Numbered from the stretch's first letter, positions 41,128 through 51,292 are shown. The stretch is DNA of 64,000 bases from Actinomycetota bacterium (GCA_030645495.1 JAUSLV010000033.1:186001-250000), one strand, 5' to 3'. A program made the numbers and translations. The notes: generated from the letters alone by a model not told the origin.

Positions 41128-42321
41128 ATGGAGATCGAGTCCATCCGCTCGCTGATCGTGGCCTCGCCGCTGGGTGATCTGGCCGCGTGTCGGGGCGAGT
41201 TGGCGGCCATCCAGTGTGTGCGCGGGTTGCTCGATGCACGCGAGATGCGCGTCGCCGCCCGGCTCGACGAGCTGGCCGGTGAGTCGCCGTCGGTGTTCCC
41301 CGAAGACGAGCTCGCCAAGGTCGCCAAGACATCGCTGAAGAAGGCCACCCGAGTGCGTTCGCGGCGGCGGGCCGCAAACGATGTGCCGCAGTTGGGCGAT
41401 GCGCTCGCCGACGGTTCGACCACGGGCGAGCGTGTCGATGTCGTAGCCGCGGCCACTGCCGGGTTGTCGCCAGCGGAGAAGGCGCGGGTCGCGGCCCGGG
41501 GCGACGAGCTGGCGCAGGCTGCGGTGTCGATGCCCGAGGCGGCGTTCCGCCGGCTGGTCGAGCACGTCGTGCGCCAGGCCCGCGCCGACGACGGGCTGGC
41601 CAAGCTGCAGCGCCAGCAAGCAGCCACACGGTTGCGCTGGTGGACCGACGACGACGGGATGCTGCGCCTGGATGGCCGCTTCGATCCGGTCACCGGTGTC
41701 GAGCTGACCGGTCGCATCCGCAATCAGGTCGAGAAGCTGTTCCATACGGTGCAGCCGGAGGGTTGCCCTTCGGACCCCCTCGAGCGGCAGCAGTTCCTCC
41801 AGGCCCACGCGTTGCTGTCGTTGTCCGAGGGCCGTGGCGGGTCGGGCGCACCGGACGTGACGGTGCTGTTCGACGGCCCGTCGCTGCTGAACGGCTGGCA
41901 CGAGGGCACCATCTTCGATACTGGCACCGGCGTGCTCGGTCTGCCGATCGAAACAGTGCGCCGCTGGGCATGCTGCGGCACAGTCACGCCCGTCGTGGTT
42001 GGGGCCGACGGGGTGCGCCTGTTGTTGGGTCGCGAGACCCGGCTGGCGAACCGCGCACAACGGCGCGCGTTACGCGCCGCCTATCGCACGTGTGCGCTGT
42101 GCGACACCCCGTTCGAGTTCACCGAAGCCCACCACGTGCACTGGTCCACCCACGGCGGACCCACCGACATCAACAATTTGCTGCCGCTCTGCAGGCGCCA
42201 CCATGTGCTGGCCCACGAGGGCGGTTGGGATCTCGTGCTGCACCCCGATCGCACGCTGGAAGTCCGCCGGCCGGACGGCACGGTCACGATCCACGGCCCG
42301 CCACGAGCGATGGCCGCCTGA
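41128..42321 (+). CDS. DUF222-HNH endonuclease (13E12-type)
   Basis: 397 residues. N-terminal DUF222 helical region, then the HNH nuclease at the C-terminus: RTCALCDTPFEFTEAHHVHW, THGGPTDINNLLPLCRRHHV with paired CxxC-like and His motifs that bind zinc and the catalytic metal. The family is abundant in actinobacteria, often repeated in one genome, and sometimes mobile; its job is not known. ATG 41128 appears leaderless with an SOS-box-like promoter. The gene follows the SufR-like regulator by 40 bp. Confidence 0.85.
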   Translation: MEIESIRSLIVASPLGDLAACRGELAAIQCVRGLLDAREMRVAARLDELAGESPSVFPEDELAKVAKTSLKKATRVRSRRRAANDVPQLGDALADGSTTGERVDVVAAATAGLSPAEKARVAARGDELAQAAVSMPEAAFRRLVEHVVRQARADDGLAKLQRQQAATRLRWWTDDDGMLRLDGRFDPVTGVELTGRIRNQVEKLFHTVQPEGCPSDPLERQQFLQAHALLSLSEGRGGSGAPDVTVLFDGPSLLNGWHEGTIFDTGTGVLGLPIETVRRWACCGTVTPVVVGADGVRLLLGRETRLANRAQRRALRAAYRTCALCDTPFEFTEAHHVHWSTHGGPTDINNLLPLCRRHHVLAHEGGWDLVLHPDRTLEVRRPDGTVTIHGPPRAMAA

Positions 42322-42365
42322 GGGCGCGGTACAGCCCCCAGGCGCGTGCGGCCCGAGCGGCCCGG

Positions 42366-43025
42366 TCACTGACGGAGTTGGGCGTACTCGATCACTCGCT
42401 GGGTGAGCGCGTCACCTCCGGCGGACGCGTTGGCCGTCGCGTTCGCAGTCGAACCACACTGGAACGGGGGCTGCGGGTCGTACTCGATCATCCACTGCGC
42501 GGCCTCGGCGGCGGTGCGGTCCACCAGTAGCTCCACCAGTCGCAGCGCCATGTCGATGCCGCTCGACACGCCGGCGGCGGTGATGATCCGCCGGTCGAGG
42601 TGCTCGACGACGCGCTGGGCCGTGGGCAGCGCGCCGTGGGCTTCCAACTCGGGGTAGCACGACCAGTGGGTGGTGGCGGTCAAACCGGTCAGCAGGCCGG
42701 CCGCGCCGAGCACCAGCGATCCGGTGCACACCGACGTGGTGAAGGTCGTGGTCTCGTGCGCGCCGCGCACCCAGTCGAGCACGCGGTCGTCGTGCTCGAG
42801 CGGGCGGGTGCCCACGCCGCCGGGGAACACGATCACGTCGGGCCGCGGGAAGTCGTCGAACGTGCCGTCGGCGGTGATGCCGAGGAAGCCGTTCTCGCTG
42901 CGGATCTCGCCGCGCTGATGGCCGATGAACGTGACGTCGATCGACGGGATGCGTTGCAGCACCTCGTACGGGCCGATGCCGTCGAGTGCGGTGAACTTGG
43001 GGAACAGCGGGATGACGATCTGCAC
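42366..43025 (-). CDS. DJ-1/PfpI-family protein
   Basis: 219 residues. Nucleophile elbow TTSVCTGSLVLGAAGLLTGL with the reactive Cys, and PDVIVFPGGVGTRP before it; THWSCYPELEAHG follows. Close in build to isonitrile hydratase-type and ThiJ proteins; the exact activity is open. GTG 43025 has GAGGAG 6 bases upstream. It is cotranscribed with the GlxA-type regulator just upstream (35 bp), whose N-terminal half is the same fold, so the two may have come from duplication. Confidence 0.87.
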   Translation of the reverse strand: MQIVIPLFPKFTALDGIGPYEVLQRIPSIDVTFIGHQRGEIRSENGFLGITADGTFDDFPRPDVIVFPGGVGTRPLEHDDRVLDWVRGAHETTTFTTSVCTGSLVLGAAGLLTGLTATTHWSCYPELEAHGALPTAQRVVEHLDRRIITAAGVSSGIDMALRLVELLVDRTAAEAAQWMIEYDPQPPFQCGSTANATANASAGGDALTQRVIEYAQLRQ

Positions 43026-43060
43026 GTGAATCTCCTCGGGGTCTTGGGGGTGATGCGGGA

Positions 43061-44023
43061 TCAGGCGACGCGGAAGCGCCGGCGGTACGAATCGGGGGCG
43101 ACGCCGAGGCGCCGTTGGAACGAGCGGCGCAGTGTCTCGGCGGTGCCGAACCCGCAGCGGGCTGCGATCACCTCGAGCGTGTCGGTGGTGGTCTCCAGTT
43201 CGCGACGTGCCGCCTCCAGGCGCACTCGCTCCACGTAGCGGCCCGGCGTCTCGCCCACCTCGTCGGTGAACACTCGGCTGAAGTGGCGCACGCTCATCGC
43301 CGCCGCGGTGGCCATCACCGGCAGCCTGTGGTCGCCGCCGGGCGCGGCCTCCACCAGTAGCTGCACGGCGCGAACCGTCGAGCGCTCGGCCCGCGGAGCC
43401 CACACGGGCGCGGCAAATTGGGTCTGGCCACCGGGGCGGTGCAAGAACATCACCAGCCAGCGGGCCACGGTCTGCGCGACCGCGGTGCCGTGGTCGGCTT
43501 CCACGAGGGCGAGCGCGAGGTCGATCCCGGCGGTCACCCCGGCGCTGGTCCACAGCGACCCGTCGCGCACATAGATCGGGTCGGGGTCGACGGTGAGCGC
43601 CGGGAAGTCGTGCTGCAGGCGTTCGGCCCGCGCCCAGTGGGTGGTGACGGTGCGCCCGTCGAGCAATCCGGCCTCGGCGGCGAGGAACGTGCCGGTGCAC
43701 ACCGTGGCCACCCGCCGGCAGCGCGGCGCGGTGGAGCGAATCCACTCGATCAGCGCGGTGTCGTGGCGAGCGGCGTGCACCCCGTTGCCGCCGGGCAGCA
43801 CGAGCGTGTCGATCTCCTCGTGGTCGCCCGGAAGTGCGCCCGCCGTCAGCGTGAGGCCGCTCTCGCTGACGATCGGCCCGGCAACCGGCGCGCAGAGGGT
43901 CACCCGATACGCGTCGGGCACCATCTGTGTCGCGCCGGCGAACACTTCGTACGGGCCGACCACATCGAGTGACTGCACGCCGGGGAAGGCGACGATCGCA
44001 ATGTGGCGGGCAGCGGTGGGCAC
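43061..44023 (-). CDS. GlxA/AraC-family regulator with DJ-1-like domain
   Basis: 320 residues. Residues 1-190 are a DJ-1/PfpI-like domain (IAIVAFPGVQSLDVVGPYEV, VATVCTGTFLAAEAGLLDG); the C-terminal 110 hold two AraC helix-turn-helices (MSVRHFSRVFTDEVGETPGR, LEVIAARCGFGTAETLRRSF). The N-terminal domain likely senses a small molecule. Start GTG 44023. It probably controls itself and the downstream DJ-1 gene. No AraC-type site could be assigned by eye. Confidence 0.92.
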   Translation of the reverse strand: MPTAARHIAIVAFPGVQSLDVVGPYEVFAGATQMVPDAYRVTLCAPVAGPIVSESGLTLTAGALPGDHEEIDTLVLPGGNGVHAARHDTALIEWIRSTAPRCRRVATVCTGTFLAAEAGLLDGRTVTTHWARAERLQHDFPALTVDPDPIYVRDGSLWTSAGVTAGIDLALALVEADHGTAVAQTVARWLVMFLHRPGGQTQFAAPVWAPRAERSTVRAVQLLVEAAPGGDHRLPVMATAAAMSVRHFSRVFTDEVGETPGRYVERVRLEAARRELETTTDTLEVIAARCGFGTAETLRRSFQRRLGVAPDSYRRRFRVA

Positions 44024-44116
44024 GAGTGCAGCCTGATCGCCCAGGAGGGTGGCGTCAATGACACGTCACCCACGGATTCGGCCACGGGCCATCAGTTCGT
44101 GACCATCATCCCGTGG

Positions 44117-46288
44117 TCACTCGCAGATCGTGAACCAGCGGTAGTTGGCTTCCACGAACACGAGGTGGCCCTCCACCGGGTCGGCGCTGCCCGGCACCAG
44201 CAGGCTCAGCGCCTGCGCTGCCTCGTGATCCCAGGTGCGGCCGTCGGGCACGGTGTATGTCCACGGGCCGATCGCGCCCACCGATTCGACCGTGATCGAG
44301 TACCCGGGTGCCACCCGCGACGTGAGCTCGGCGGTGCAGGCCGCCTCGCCGAAGGCTTCGATCACGTTCGGGTGCAGCCGTGCGAGCGCGAAGTCGAGAT
44401 CTCCCGAGGCGATGCTGGCCGACAGGTCGGCGAAGAACTCCTGCGGGGTCTCCACGTCGCCGGCCGTGGTACCGCCGGCCGTGGTACCGCCAGGCGCGTC
44501 GTCGCCGGGCGTGGTGACCACGCCCACGATCCGCGCCTCGGGCTGAGCGACGGGGCCGGCCGCACCGTCGAGCGTGACGGTGTAGGTGACATCGCCCGCC
44601 GGCAACTCGGTGTGGGGCACCACGAAGGTAAGCGAGTTGCCGCGCACCACGGCTCGCGCGTTGGTGGGCCCGTCGGACGTCAGCGACCACCCGCCGGCAG
44701 TGCGCTCGGCAGCGTAGATGTGCCCGTTACGAAAGGCGACCTCGAACCGGCTTCCGGCGGCCGCGCTCATCAACGGGTCGGGTGTCACCAGCGACACGGC
44801 CGCCACTCCCGCGTCGATCAGCGGTGTGGAACCATCGGGGCAGATCGTCCAGCCGAGGCGACCGGGCCCGCACGGGAACAGCGGCGCTTCGCCGAACGGC
44901 ACGCTGTTGGTGAGGCCGAGCAGGTCGTCGGCCCGTGGCTCGAGGAGTCCGAGCGGATTCAGGAACCCGCCGCCGTGCGCGATCAGCCGATCGTCGCCGG
45001 CGCCGATGTCGAAGGCCACGTAGCGCGACGCGCAGGCACCGACGACGTCGTCGCCCATGCTGCGCATGCCGGGCTGGAACAGCCAGACGCACTCGGGGGC
45101 GATCGCCTGGTCGCCGAGCACCCCGAGCAACGTGCCGGCCGCATCGAATGCGCCGGCCGGCGCCACCGACAACCCGCTCACCGCAGGTTCACCCGCCGTG
45201 GGTTCGTCTGGCCCGACCTCGAAGGCCTGCCGGAACGGAATCCGCTTCGGCGGCTCGTCACCGTCGAGGAACAACAGCGACGCGACCTCGCACGGGCCGT
45301 ACTGGAACAGCGGATGCGACACCGTGGTGACGCCCGACGGGTCGATCGGGCTCTGCCCCGTGAGTATGTCCTGCCCACACTGGCTGGCCACTTGCAGGAA
45401 CATTCGATCTCGGGGCATCGGCGACACGACGGCGATCTTGAACGTGGCTTGCGACGGCCCGGTGCGGCCGGTGAGCGCGTCGGCCACCGAGCCCTGGTGG
45501 CTGACGCCGACCGACTCTGCGGGAACGATCAACACCGGATCGAACGGGAAGCAGGGCAGGCGGTTGGGGCAGGTGGCCCATCCGTCGGCCGGCGCTTCCT
45601 CGCACGGCAGCAGCAGTTCGGGGTCGGAGTAGAACGACGCCGGGGCGTCGCCGGCGGTCAGTTCGCACAGCACCGCGCCGGTGGTGGTGGAGCCGGTGTT
45701 CGGGTCGGGTTCGGCGGTCGCCGTGGGCTCTTCGTCCGTCGAACTCGTGCTGTCGCTGCCGCGAGTGCCGACGAACACCGCCGCGCCCACCAGCAGCAAC
45801 CCCGCCACGGCCGCGCCCACCTTCATGCCGGTGGTGTTGCGCAGGCCGGGCGTGGCTGCGGCGCGCTGTGCCCCGGCGACGGGCTGCTTGGTGACGACGA
45901 TCTTGCCGTCCTTCAGCTCCAGCCCGCTCAACCGTTTGCCGTTGGCGTCGAGGGTGTCGTTCATCGCCTTCACCCAGTTGTCGATGCCCGACTTCAGCCC
46001 GCCGAGGTCGGGGATGTTCGAGCTGTCGATCTGCAGGTGACCGTCCGCCACCGACACGGGCAGCGTGATCGACACGAACCCCCACCCCACGCTCACCTCC
46101 ATCGAGTTCGGCCCGGTGACGGTCGGTGTGACGTCGGGTGCAGCCGACTCGGGCACCATCGCCGGCCGCGGCAACCAGCCCAACCGCGCCGGATCGAGCG
46201 TGACCTCGAGCCGACGACAGGCGACGAAGTCGCGCAACTCCGGTGGGGCGCTGCGTGGCAGGCCGGGCGGCTTGATCGGTTCACCCAC
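44117..46288 (-). CDS. Large single-TM protein of unknown function
   Basis: 723 residues. An N-terminal cytoplasmic part of about 150 residues (with VSVGWGFVSITLPVSVADG and DLGGLKSGIDNWVKAMNDTL) is followed by one TM helix at about 157-175 (VGAAVAGLLLVGAAVFVGT), then a long exported part with many paired Cys (LLLPCEEAPADGWATCPN, RLPCFPFDPV). Near the end is a short repeat GGTTAGGTTAGD. No enzyme motif. GTG 46288 is chosen for AAGGAGG 7 bases upstream. Possibly an envelope sensor or scaffold; I do not recognise the family. Confidence 0.7.
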   Translation of the reverse strand: MGEPIKPPGLPRSAPPELRDFVACRRLEVTLDPARLGWLPRPAMVPESAAPDVTPTVTGPNSMEVSVGWGFVSITLPVSVADGHLQIDSSNIPDLGGLKSGIDNWVKAMNDTLDANGKRLSGLELKDGKIVVTKQPVAGAQRAAATPGLRNTTGMKVGAAVAGLLLVGAAVFVGTRGSDSTSSTDEEPTATAEPDPNTGSTTTGAVLCELTAGDAPASFYSDPELLLPCEEAPADGWATCPNRLPCFPFDPVLIVPAESVGVSHQGSVADALTGRTGPSQATFKIAVVSPMPRDRMFLQVASQCGQDILTGQSPIDPSGVTTVSHPLFQYGPCEVASLLFLDGDEPPKRIPFRQAFEVGPDEPTAGEPAVSGLSVAPAGAFDAAGTLLGVLGDQAIAPECVWLFQPGMRSMGDDVVGACASRYVAFDIGAGDDRLIAHGGGFLNPLGLLEPRADDLLGLTNSVPFGEAPLFPCGPGRLGWTICPDGSTPLIDAGVAAVSLVTPDPLMSAAAGSRFEVAFRNGHIYAAERTAGGWSLTSDGPTNARAVVRGNSLTFVVPHTELPAGDVTYTVTLDGAAGPVAQPEARIVGVVTTPGDDAPGGTTAGGTTAGDVETPQEFFADLSASIASGDLDFALARLHPNVIEAFGEAACTAELTSRVAPGYSITVESVGAIGPWTYTVPDGRTWDHEAAQALSLLVPGSADPVEGHLVFVEANYRWFTICE

Positions 46289-46416
46289 GGGACACCCTCC
46301 TTGGGTCATCGGCGTGATTGTGCGCTTGTGAAGGAACGCTACCACTGCAGCGCAAGTGGGTGGTCGAGCCGCACAGGTACGCTGTGCCCGCCCTCAGCAA
46401 CCCCGAAAGGACCGTC

Positions 46417-46650
46417 GTGGACGTACGCATCGGCGTCACCCAGACCCCCCGCGAGATCAGCATGGAACTCGCCGACGACCAGGATCGTGCGGCGCTGAAG
46501 GCGCGCATCGAGGCGGCCCTCACGGGTGCGGTCGACGTGCTGTGGCTCACCGACAAGAAGGGCCGCGACGTCGGCATCGCCGCCGCCAAGATCGCGTTCG
46601 TCGAACTCGGCGCGGCCGAGGGCGAGCGTCGCATCGGCTTCGGCGGCTGA
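46417..46650 (+). CDS. DUF3107 small protein
   Basis: 77 residues, the normal DUF3107 length. Seen: [20 protein letters not shown] and [20 protein letters not shown]. Conserved across actinobacteria; role unknown. GTG 46417 has AAAGG 6 bases upstream. It precedes rfbA by 14 bp and may start the rfbA-arsA-arsA-pdtaS run. Divergent from the large one-TM protein gene. Confidence 0.85.
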   Translation: MDVRIGVTQTPREISMELADDQDRAALKARIEAALTGAVDVLWLTDKKGRDVGIAAAKIAFVELGAAEGERRIGFGG

Positions 46651-46664
46651 GCGGGAACCGGGCC

Positions 46665-47573
46665 ATGGCCGAACGTCCGATGACCAAGCCTCCGATGAAG
46701 GGCATCATCCTCGCCGGCGGCACCGGCAGTCGCCTGTGGCCGATCACCCGCGGCGTCAGCAAGCAGTTGCTGCCCGTGTACGACAAGCCGATGATCTACT
46801 ACCCGCTCACGGCGCTGATGCTGGCCGGCATCCGCGACGTGTTGGTGATCACCACGCCGCACGAGCAGGGCGGGTTCCAGAGCCTGCTGGGTGATGGCAG
46901 CCAGTGGGGCATCAACCTGCAGTTCGCGGTGCAAGAGGTGCCCAACGGGCTGGCGCAGGCGTTCGTCATCGGTGCCGACTTCGTCGCCGGCGGCCCGTCG
47001 GCCCTCGTGCTGGGCGACAACATCTTCTTCGGGCACGGCCTGGTCGACCTGATGCAGTCGGCCCGCTCGCGCGCGCAGGGTGCCACGGTGTTCGGGTACC
47101 GCGTCACCGACCCAGAGCGTTATGGCGTCGCCGAGGTGGATGCGCAGGGCAAGGTGCTCAGCATCGAGGAGAAGCCCGCCACACCGCGCAGCAACTACGC
47201 AGTCACCGGCTTGTACTTCTACGACGAGCAGGTCACCGACATCGCGGCCAACCTGCAGCCGTCGGCGCGTGGCGAGTACGAGATCACCGACGTCAACGCC
47301 GAGTACCTGCGCCGTGGCCAGCTGCACATGGAGATCCTCGGTCGCGGGTACGCGTGGCTCGACACGGGCACGTACGACTCGCTGCTCGAGGCATCGAGCT
47401 TCGTCGCCACGCTCGAGAAGCGGCAAGGGCTGCAGGTGGCCTCGCCCGACGAGATCGCGTTCGCCGCCCGCTGGATCGACGCCACCCAGTTGCGCGGCAA
47501 CGCCGAACCGATGGGCAAGAACCCGTACGGCCAATACCTGCTGCGGCTGGCCGAAGAGGGCCACCACACGTGA
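46665..47573 (+). CDS. rfbA: Glucose-1-phosphate thymidylyltransferase
   Basis: 302 residues. Makes dTDP-glucose from glucose-1-phosphate and dTTP, first step of dTDP-rhamnose synthesis. N-terminal [20 protein letters not shown] with the nucleotide loop and [17 protein letters not shown]; later [13 protein letters not shown] and [23 protein letters not shown] 46665 is used; internal ATG 46695 gives the standard family start. rfbB, rfbC and rfbD are not in the window. Its stop overlaps the first ArsA-type gene as GTGA. Confidence 0.95.
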   Translation: MAERPMTKPPMKGIILAGGTGSRLWPITRGVSKQLLPVYDKPMIYYPLTALMLAGIRDVLVITTPHEQGGFQSLLGDGSQWGINLQFAVQEVPNGLAQAFVIGADFVAGGPSALVLGDNIFFGHGLVDLMQSARSRAQGATVFGYRVTDPERYGVAEVDAQGKVLSIEEKPATPRSNYAVTGLYFYDEQVTDIAANLQPSARGEYEITDVNAEYLRRGQLHMEILGRGYAWLDTGTYDSLLEASSFVATLEKRQGLQVASPDEIAFAARWIDATQLRGNAEPMGKNPYGQYLLRLAEEGHHT

Positions 47574-48514
47574 TCCCGTTGCTCGACCGCCAACTGCTGT
47601 TCGTCAGTGGCAAGGGCGGTACGGGCAAGACCACTGTCGCCGCGGCGATCGCCGATCTCGCCGCCACCCGTGGCAAGCGGGTGTTGGTGTGCGAGATGGA
47701 TGCCAAGGGTGCCCTCGCGGGCGCGTTCGAGGTGGGCGAGCTGGCGTTCCAGCCCACCGAGTTGCGGCCCGGCCTGCACGCGATGGTGATGAACACCGAG
47801 GACTCGCTGCGCGAGTACATGCGGCTGTTCGTACGCATCCCGCTGGTGGGTCGCATCGGCCCGTTGGCGCGCACCTTCGATTTCGTCGCTGACGCGGCAC
47901 CCGGCGTGAAGGAGATCCTCGCCGTCGGCAAGCTGTGCTACGAGGTGCGCGAGCGGCATTACGACCTCGTGGTGGTGGATGCCGAGGCCAGCGGTCACAT
48001 CGTCGCTCAGATCGACGCTCCACGTGCCATCCGCGACCTCGTGCACGTGGGGATGGTGCACGACCAGACGGAATGGATGCTGCAGATCCTTGGCGACCAC
48101 GCCCGCACCGGCCTCGTGGTGGTCACCACCCCGGAGGAGATGCCGGTGACGGAAACGGTGGAACTGGTGGCGAAGGTGCAGGCCACCACGGAGGTCGACG
48201 TCGCCGCGGTCGTCGTCAACCGGGTGCTGCCGCAGTGGTTCTCCACAGCCGACGCCGAGGTGTTCGATGCGCTGTGCCGGCCCCAGCCGCAGGCCTCGCT
48301 GGCCGACGCGGCTGGCGCCAAGGTGGCCACGGTGTTCCACGCCGCAACGCTGGCGCGAGCTCGGCGACAGATGGTGAGCGAGCACGTGCAGCGACTTCGC
48401 GATGGTGTGCCGGCTGCCGTGCCGCTGGTGTCGGTGCCCGAGTTGTTCAGCCGCTCGGGTGGCCGGCGCGTGGTGTCGTTGGTGGCCGAGGCGTTGCACG
48501 AGGAGCTGAGCTGA
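47570..48514 (+). CDS. ArsA/GET3-type ATPase (first of a pair)
   Basis: 314 residues. Deviant Walker [21 protein letters not shown], with the family's signature Lys before the GG; switch region [19 protein letters not shown]; nucleotide contact [11 protein letters not shown]. In mycobacteria a similar tandem pair sits beside whiB4. It could handle anions, tail-anchored proteins or a redox role; function in actinobacteria is unsettled. GTG 47570 overlaps the rfbA stop by 4 bp; its own stop overlaps the next gene as TGATG. Confidence 0.87.
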   Translation: MIPLLDRQLLFVSGKGGTGKTTVAAAIADLAATRGKRVLVCEMDAKGALAGAFEVGELAFQPTELRPGLHAMVMNTEDSLREYMRLFVRIPLVGRIGPLARTFDFVADAAPGVKEILAVGKLCYEVRERHYDLVVVDAEASGHIVAQIDAPRAIRDLVHVGMVHDQTEWMLQILGDHARTGLVVVTTPEEMPVTETVELVAKVQATTEVDVAAVVVNRVLPQWFSTADAEVFDALCRPQPQASLADAAGAKVATVFHAATLARARRQMVSEHVQRLRDGVPAAVPLVSVPELFSRSGGRRVVSLVAEALHEELS

Positions 48515-49725
48515 TGGCCCGCGCTGCTGACGCAACCCGCGACGCCACCGGCACCACCACCAGCAGCGACCGGCGCGCCTTCGCCGAGCTACTGGCGGCG
48601 AAGGAGATGATCGTGGTGTGCGGCAGTGGCGGTACCGGCAAGACCACCGTGGCTGCTGCGCTGGGTGCACAGGCGGCGAGCGTGATCGGCGGGCGGGTGT
48701 TGGTGCTGACGGTGGATCCCGCTCGACGGTTGGCCGATGCGCTCGGCCTGGGCGACACGGCCGTCGGCAACACGCCCGTGCGGGTGGCGATGGGCGAGCG
48801 TTGCCGCGGCGAGCTGTGGATGGCGATGCTCGACACGAAGGCCGGCTGGGACGAGCTGATCCGGCGCCACGCGCCCGACGACGAGCTGCGCGACAAGGTG
48901 CTGGCCAACCCGCTGTACCGCAACATCACCGGCCGGTTCGTGAACAGCCACGACTACCTGGCCATGGAGCAGCTCTACGACCTGCACGCCTCGGGGCGTT
49001 ACGACCTGGTGATCATCGACACGCCGCCCTCACGCAATGCGCTCGACCTGCTCGATGCGCCGGGGCGGATGAAGGAGTTCTTCGGCAGCCGGCTGCTGCG
49101 GTGGCTCACCGTGCCGTACCGGTCGCGGTTGTTCACGATGGCGTCCAAGCCGTTCTACCAAGTGGCCGACCGAGTGTTGGGTTCGCGGTTCCTGCAGGAC
49201 ATCGCCGAGTTCTTCGTGCTGTTCCAGACGATGGAGGCCGGGTTCGTGGCCAGGGCCAAGGAGGTCGAGCGGCTGCTCACCGACGACGGCACCGCGTTCG
49301 TGATCGTCAGCACGCTGGAGGCGGCACCCGCTCGCGAGGCCCGCTTCCTCGCCGAGGCGTTGCGGCAGCGGCAGATGCCGTTGGGCGCGTTGGTGCTGAA
49401 CAGGGTGTTGCCTGCCGATGTGCGCCAGCCCGCCGCCGCCAAGGCGGCCTCCCGCCTGCGCGTGGTGGCCGGCGACCGGGCCGTGGTCGACAAGCTGGCG
49501 AAGGCCGCCGGCGTGCCGGCGCCGGGCGTTCAGCACGTGCTGGGCGAGGTGGCCGATCGGTTCAGCGACACCACCGTGGTGGCCGCCCGTGAGGCCGAGC
49601 GGCGTCGCGAGTTGCAGGCAGTGGTGCCCCTCGTGGCGGTGGTGCCCACCATGGCCGACGACGTGCACGACCTGGTTGGGTTGCTGGCGATCGGCCGCCA
49701 GGTGATGGGCGCTGGCCTGCGCTGA
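48514..49725 (+). CDS. ArsA/GET3-type ATPase (second of a pair)
   Basis: 403 residues. Walker [21 protein letters not shown], where the signature Lys of GKGGxGKT is Ser, so this subunit may not activate hydrolysis in a partner the usual way. LTVDPARRLADALGL and VIIDTPPSRNALDLLDAP are clear. A hydrophobic-helix region follows (about 180-250), like the client groove of GET3. Probably forms a heterodimer with the protein encoded just upstream (one-base overlap). Confidence 0.88.
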   Translation: MARAADATRDATGTTTSSDRRAFAELLAAKEMIVVCGSGGTGKTTVAAALGAQAASVIGGRVLVLTVDPARRLADALGLGDTAVGNTPVRVAMGERCRGELWMAMLDTKAGWDELIRRHAPDDELRDKVLANPLYRNITGRFVNSHDYLAMEQLYDLHASGRYDLVIIDTPPSRNALDLLDAPGRMKEFFGSRLLRWLTVPYRSRLFTMASKPFYQVADRVLGSRFLQDIAEFFVLFQTMEAGFVARAKEVERLLTDDGTAFVIVSTLEAAPAREARFLAEALRQRQMPLGALVLNRVLPADVRQPAAAKAASRLRVVAGDRAVVDKLAKAAGVPAPGVQHVLGEVADRFSDTTVVAAREAERRRELQAVVPLVAVVPTMADDVHDLVGLLAIGRQVMGAGLR

Positions 49726-49798
49726 CGGGCCGATCCCGACGCGCCACGCGAGCCATGGATCGTGACCCGATACCTGTCGGCGTGGCACACTCAAGCCC

Positions 49799-51292
49799 AT
49801 GGCCACGCTCGGCGAGCTCACCCGGCAACACACCGACCTCGATCGCGACGAGATCGACCACCTGCAACGGCTGATCGGCGAATGGGGCCTGTTGGCCGAC
49901 CTGTCGTTCGCCGACCTGCTGCTGTACGTGCCCGACCGTGACGGCAGGTGGTACGTGGTGGCGCATGTGCGGCCGGCCACCGGCCAGACGATCTACCACC
50001 ACGACTACGTGGGCAGCCCGGCGATCGACAACGAGCTTCCCCTGCTGCACAAGGCCTACGCGAAGGGCGAGATCTGCGAGGGCGAAGTGCAGATGGACAG
50101 CGTGCCCGATCCGGTGCGGATGATGGCCATCCCGGTGCGCGCCGAGCGAGGTGTCATTGCCGTGCTCAGCCGCGAGTGGAGCGGCCGTTCCAGCCGTCAG
50201 CCGGGCGAGCTGGAAGGCACGTATGTGGGCATGTTCCAGCAGTTCGCCTCGATGGTGGCCGAAGGCACCTTCCCGTTCAGCGGGCCGGTGGCCGACTCGA
50301 GCGCAGCGCCGCGCGTGGGCGACGGGGTGATGGTGCTCGACGACGAGGCACGCGTGCGGTTCGCGTCCCCCAACGCGGTGTCCCACCTGCACCGGGTGGG
50401 CATCGGCGCGAACGCGGTGGGAATGCGCCTGGCCGAACTGGGCTTCAACGACAGCCCCGTGCGCCTCGCCTTCGAGACCCACTTGCCGGTGATCGAAGAG
50501 TTCGAGCAGACCGGCGACGTGATCTTCCTGGCCCGTTGCATGCCCGTGCTCTCGGGCGCGGGCGACGCGGCCGAGGTGTCGGGCGGACTGTTGTTGCTGC
50601 GCGACGTCACCGAGGTGCGCAAGCGCGACAAGTTGCTGCTGTCGAAGGACGCCACGATCCGCGAGATCCACCACCGGGTGAAGAACAACTTGCAGACGAT
50701 CTCGTCCCTGTTGCGGCTGCAGGGCCGGCGGCTGAACTCGGAAGAGGCGAAGGCGGCCGTCGCCGAGAGTGTTCGCCGCATCCGCACGATCGCGCTGGTG
50801 CACGAGACCCTCTCGCGCGAGCCCGGCGACGACGTCGCCTTCCTGGAAATCGTGCGCCCGTTGCTGCGCCTGGCCGAGGAAGGCCTGCAGTCACCCGACC
50901 GGCCGGTGCGGTTCACGGTGCAAGGTGAGGGCGGCCGCTTGCCCAGCACCATTGCCACTCCCTTGTCCGTGGTGCTCACCGAGCTGCTGCAGAACGCCGT
51001 CGATCACGGGTTCCCGGAGGGCAGCGCCGGTGGCGACGTGGTGGTGGTGCTCGACAACGTCGACGGCGTGCTGGGCATCCGGGTGATCAACGACGGCCGT
51101 GGGCTCGAACCCGGCTTCGAGTTGAACAAGGCCACCGGGCTGGGCCTGTCGATCGTGCGCACGCTGGTGACCACCGAACTCGATGGCACGATCGCCATGC
51201 GCTCGGGGTTGGCCGACGATTTCCGCACCGTCGGGCTGGGCGACCGTCCGCAGGCGACCGGTACGGTGGTGGATCTCACGGTCCCCGTTTGA
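49799..51292 (+). CDS. pdtaS: PdtaS-type sensor histidine kinase
   Basis: 497 residues. N-terminal GAF-like domain (LLADLSFADLLLYVPDRDGR), then a PAS-like domain (MVLDDEARVRFASPN), a HisKA_2 dimerisation helix IREIHHRVKNNLQTISSLLR with the phosphoacceptor His, and the HATPase domain (VLTELLQNAVDHGFPE, LEPGFELNKATGLGLSIVRT). PdtaS phosphorylates the antiterminator PdtaR. No TM helix, so it is cytoplasmic. The partner response regulator is not in the window. whiB lies just downstream on the other strand, as in mycobacteria. Confidence 0.92.
   Translation: MATLGELTRQHTDLDRDEIDHLQRLIGEWGLLADLSFADLLLYVPDRDGRWYVVAHVRPATGQTIYHHDYVGSPAIDNELPLLHKAYAKGEICEGEVQMDSVPDPVRMMAIPVRAERGVIAVLSREWSGRSSRQPGELEGTYVGMFQQFASMVAEGTFPFSGPVADSSAAPRVGDGVMVLDDEARVRFASPNAVSHLHRVGIGANAVGMRLAELGFNDSPVRLAFETHLPVIEEFEQTGDVIFLARCMPVLSGAGDAAEVSGGLLLLRDVTEVRKRDKLLLSKDATIREIHHRVKNNLQTISSLLRLQGRRLNSEEAKAAVAESVRRIRTIALVHETLSREPGDDVAFLEIVRPLLRLAEEGLQSPDRPVRFTVQGEGGRLPSTIATPLSVVLTELLQNAVDHGFPEGSAGGDVVVVLDNVDGVLGIRVINDGRGLEPGFELNKATGLGLSIVRTLVTTELDGTIAMRSGLADDFRTVGLGDRPQATGTVVDLTVPV

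Noticed and set aside
40278-41723. Upstream extension of the mrp frame
   Set aside because: It is antisense to the SufR-like and HNH genes; the start with a good ribosome-binding site at 40277 gives the family N-terminus.
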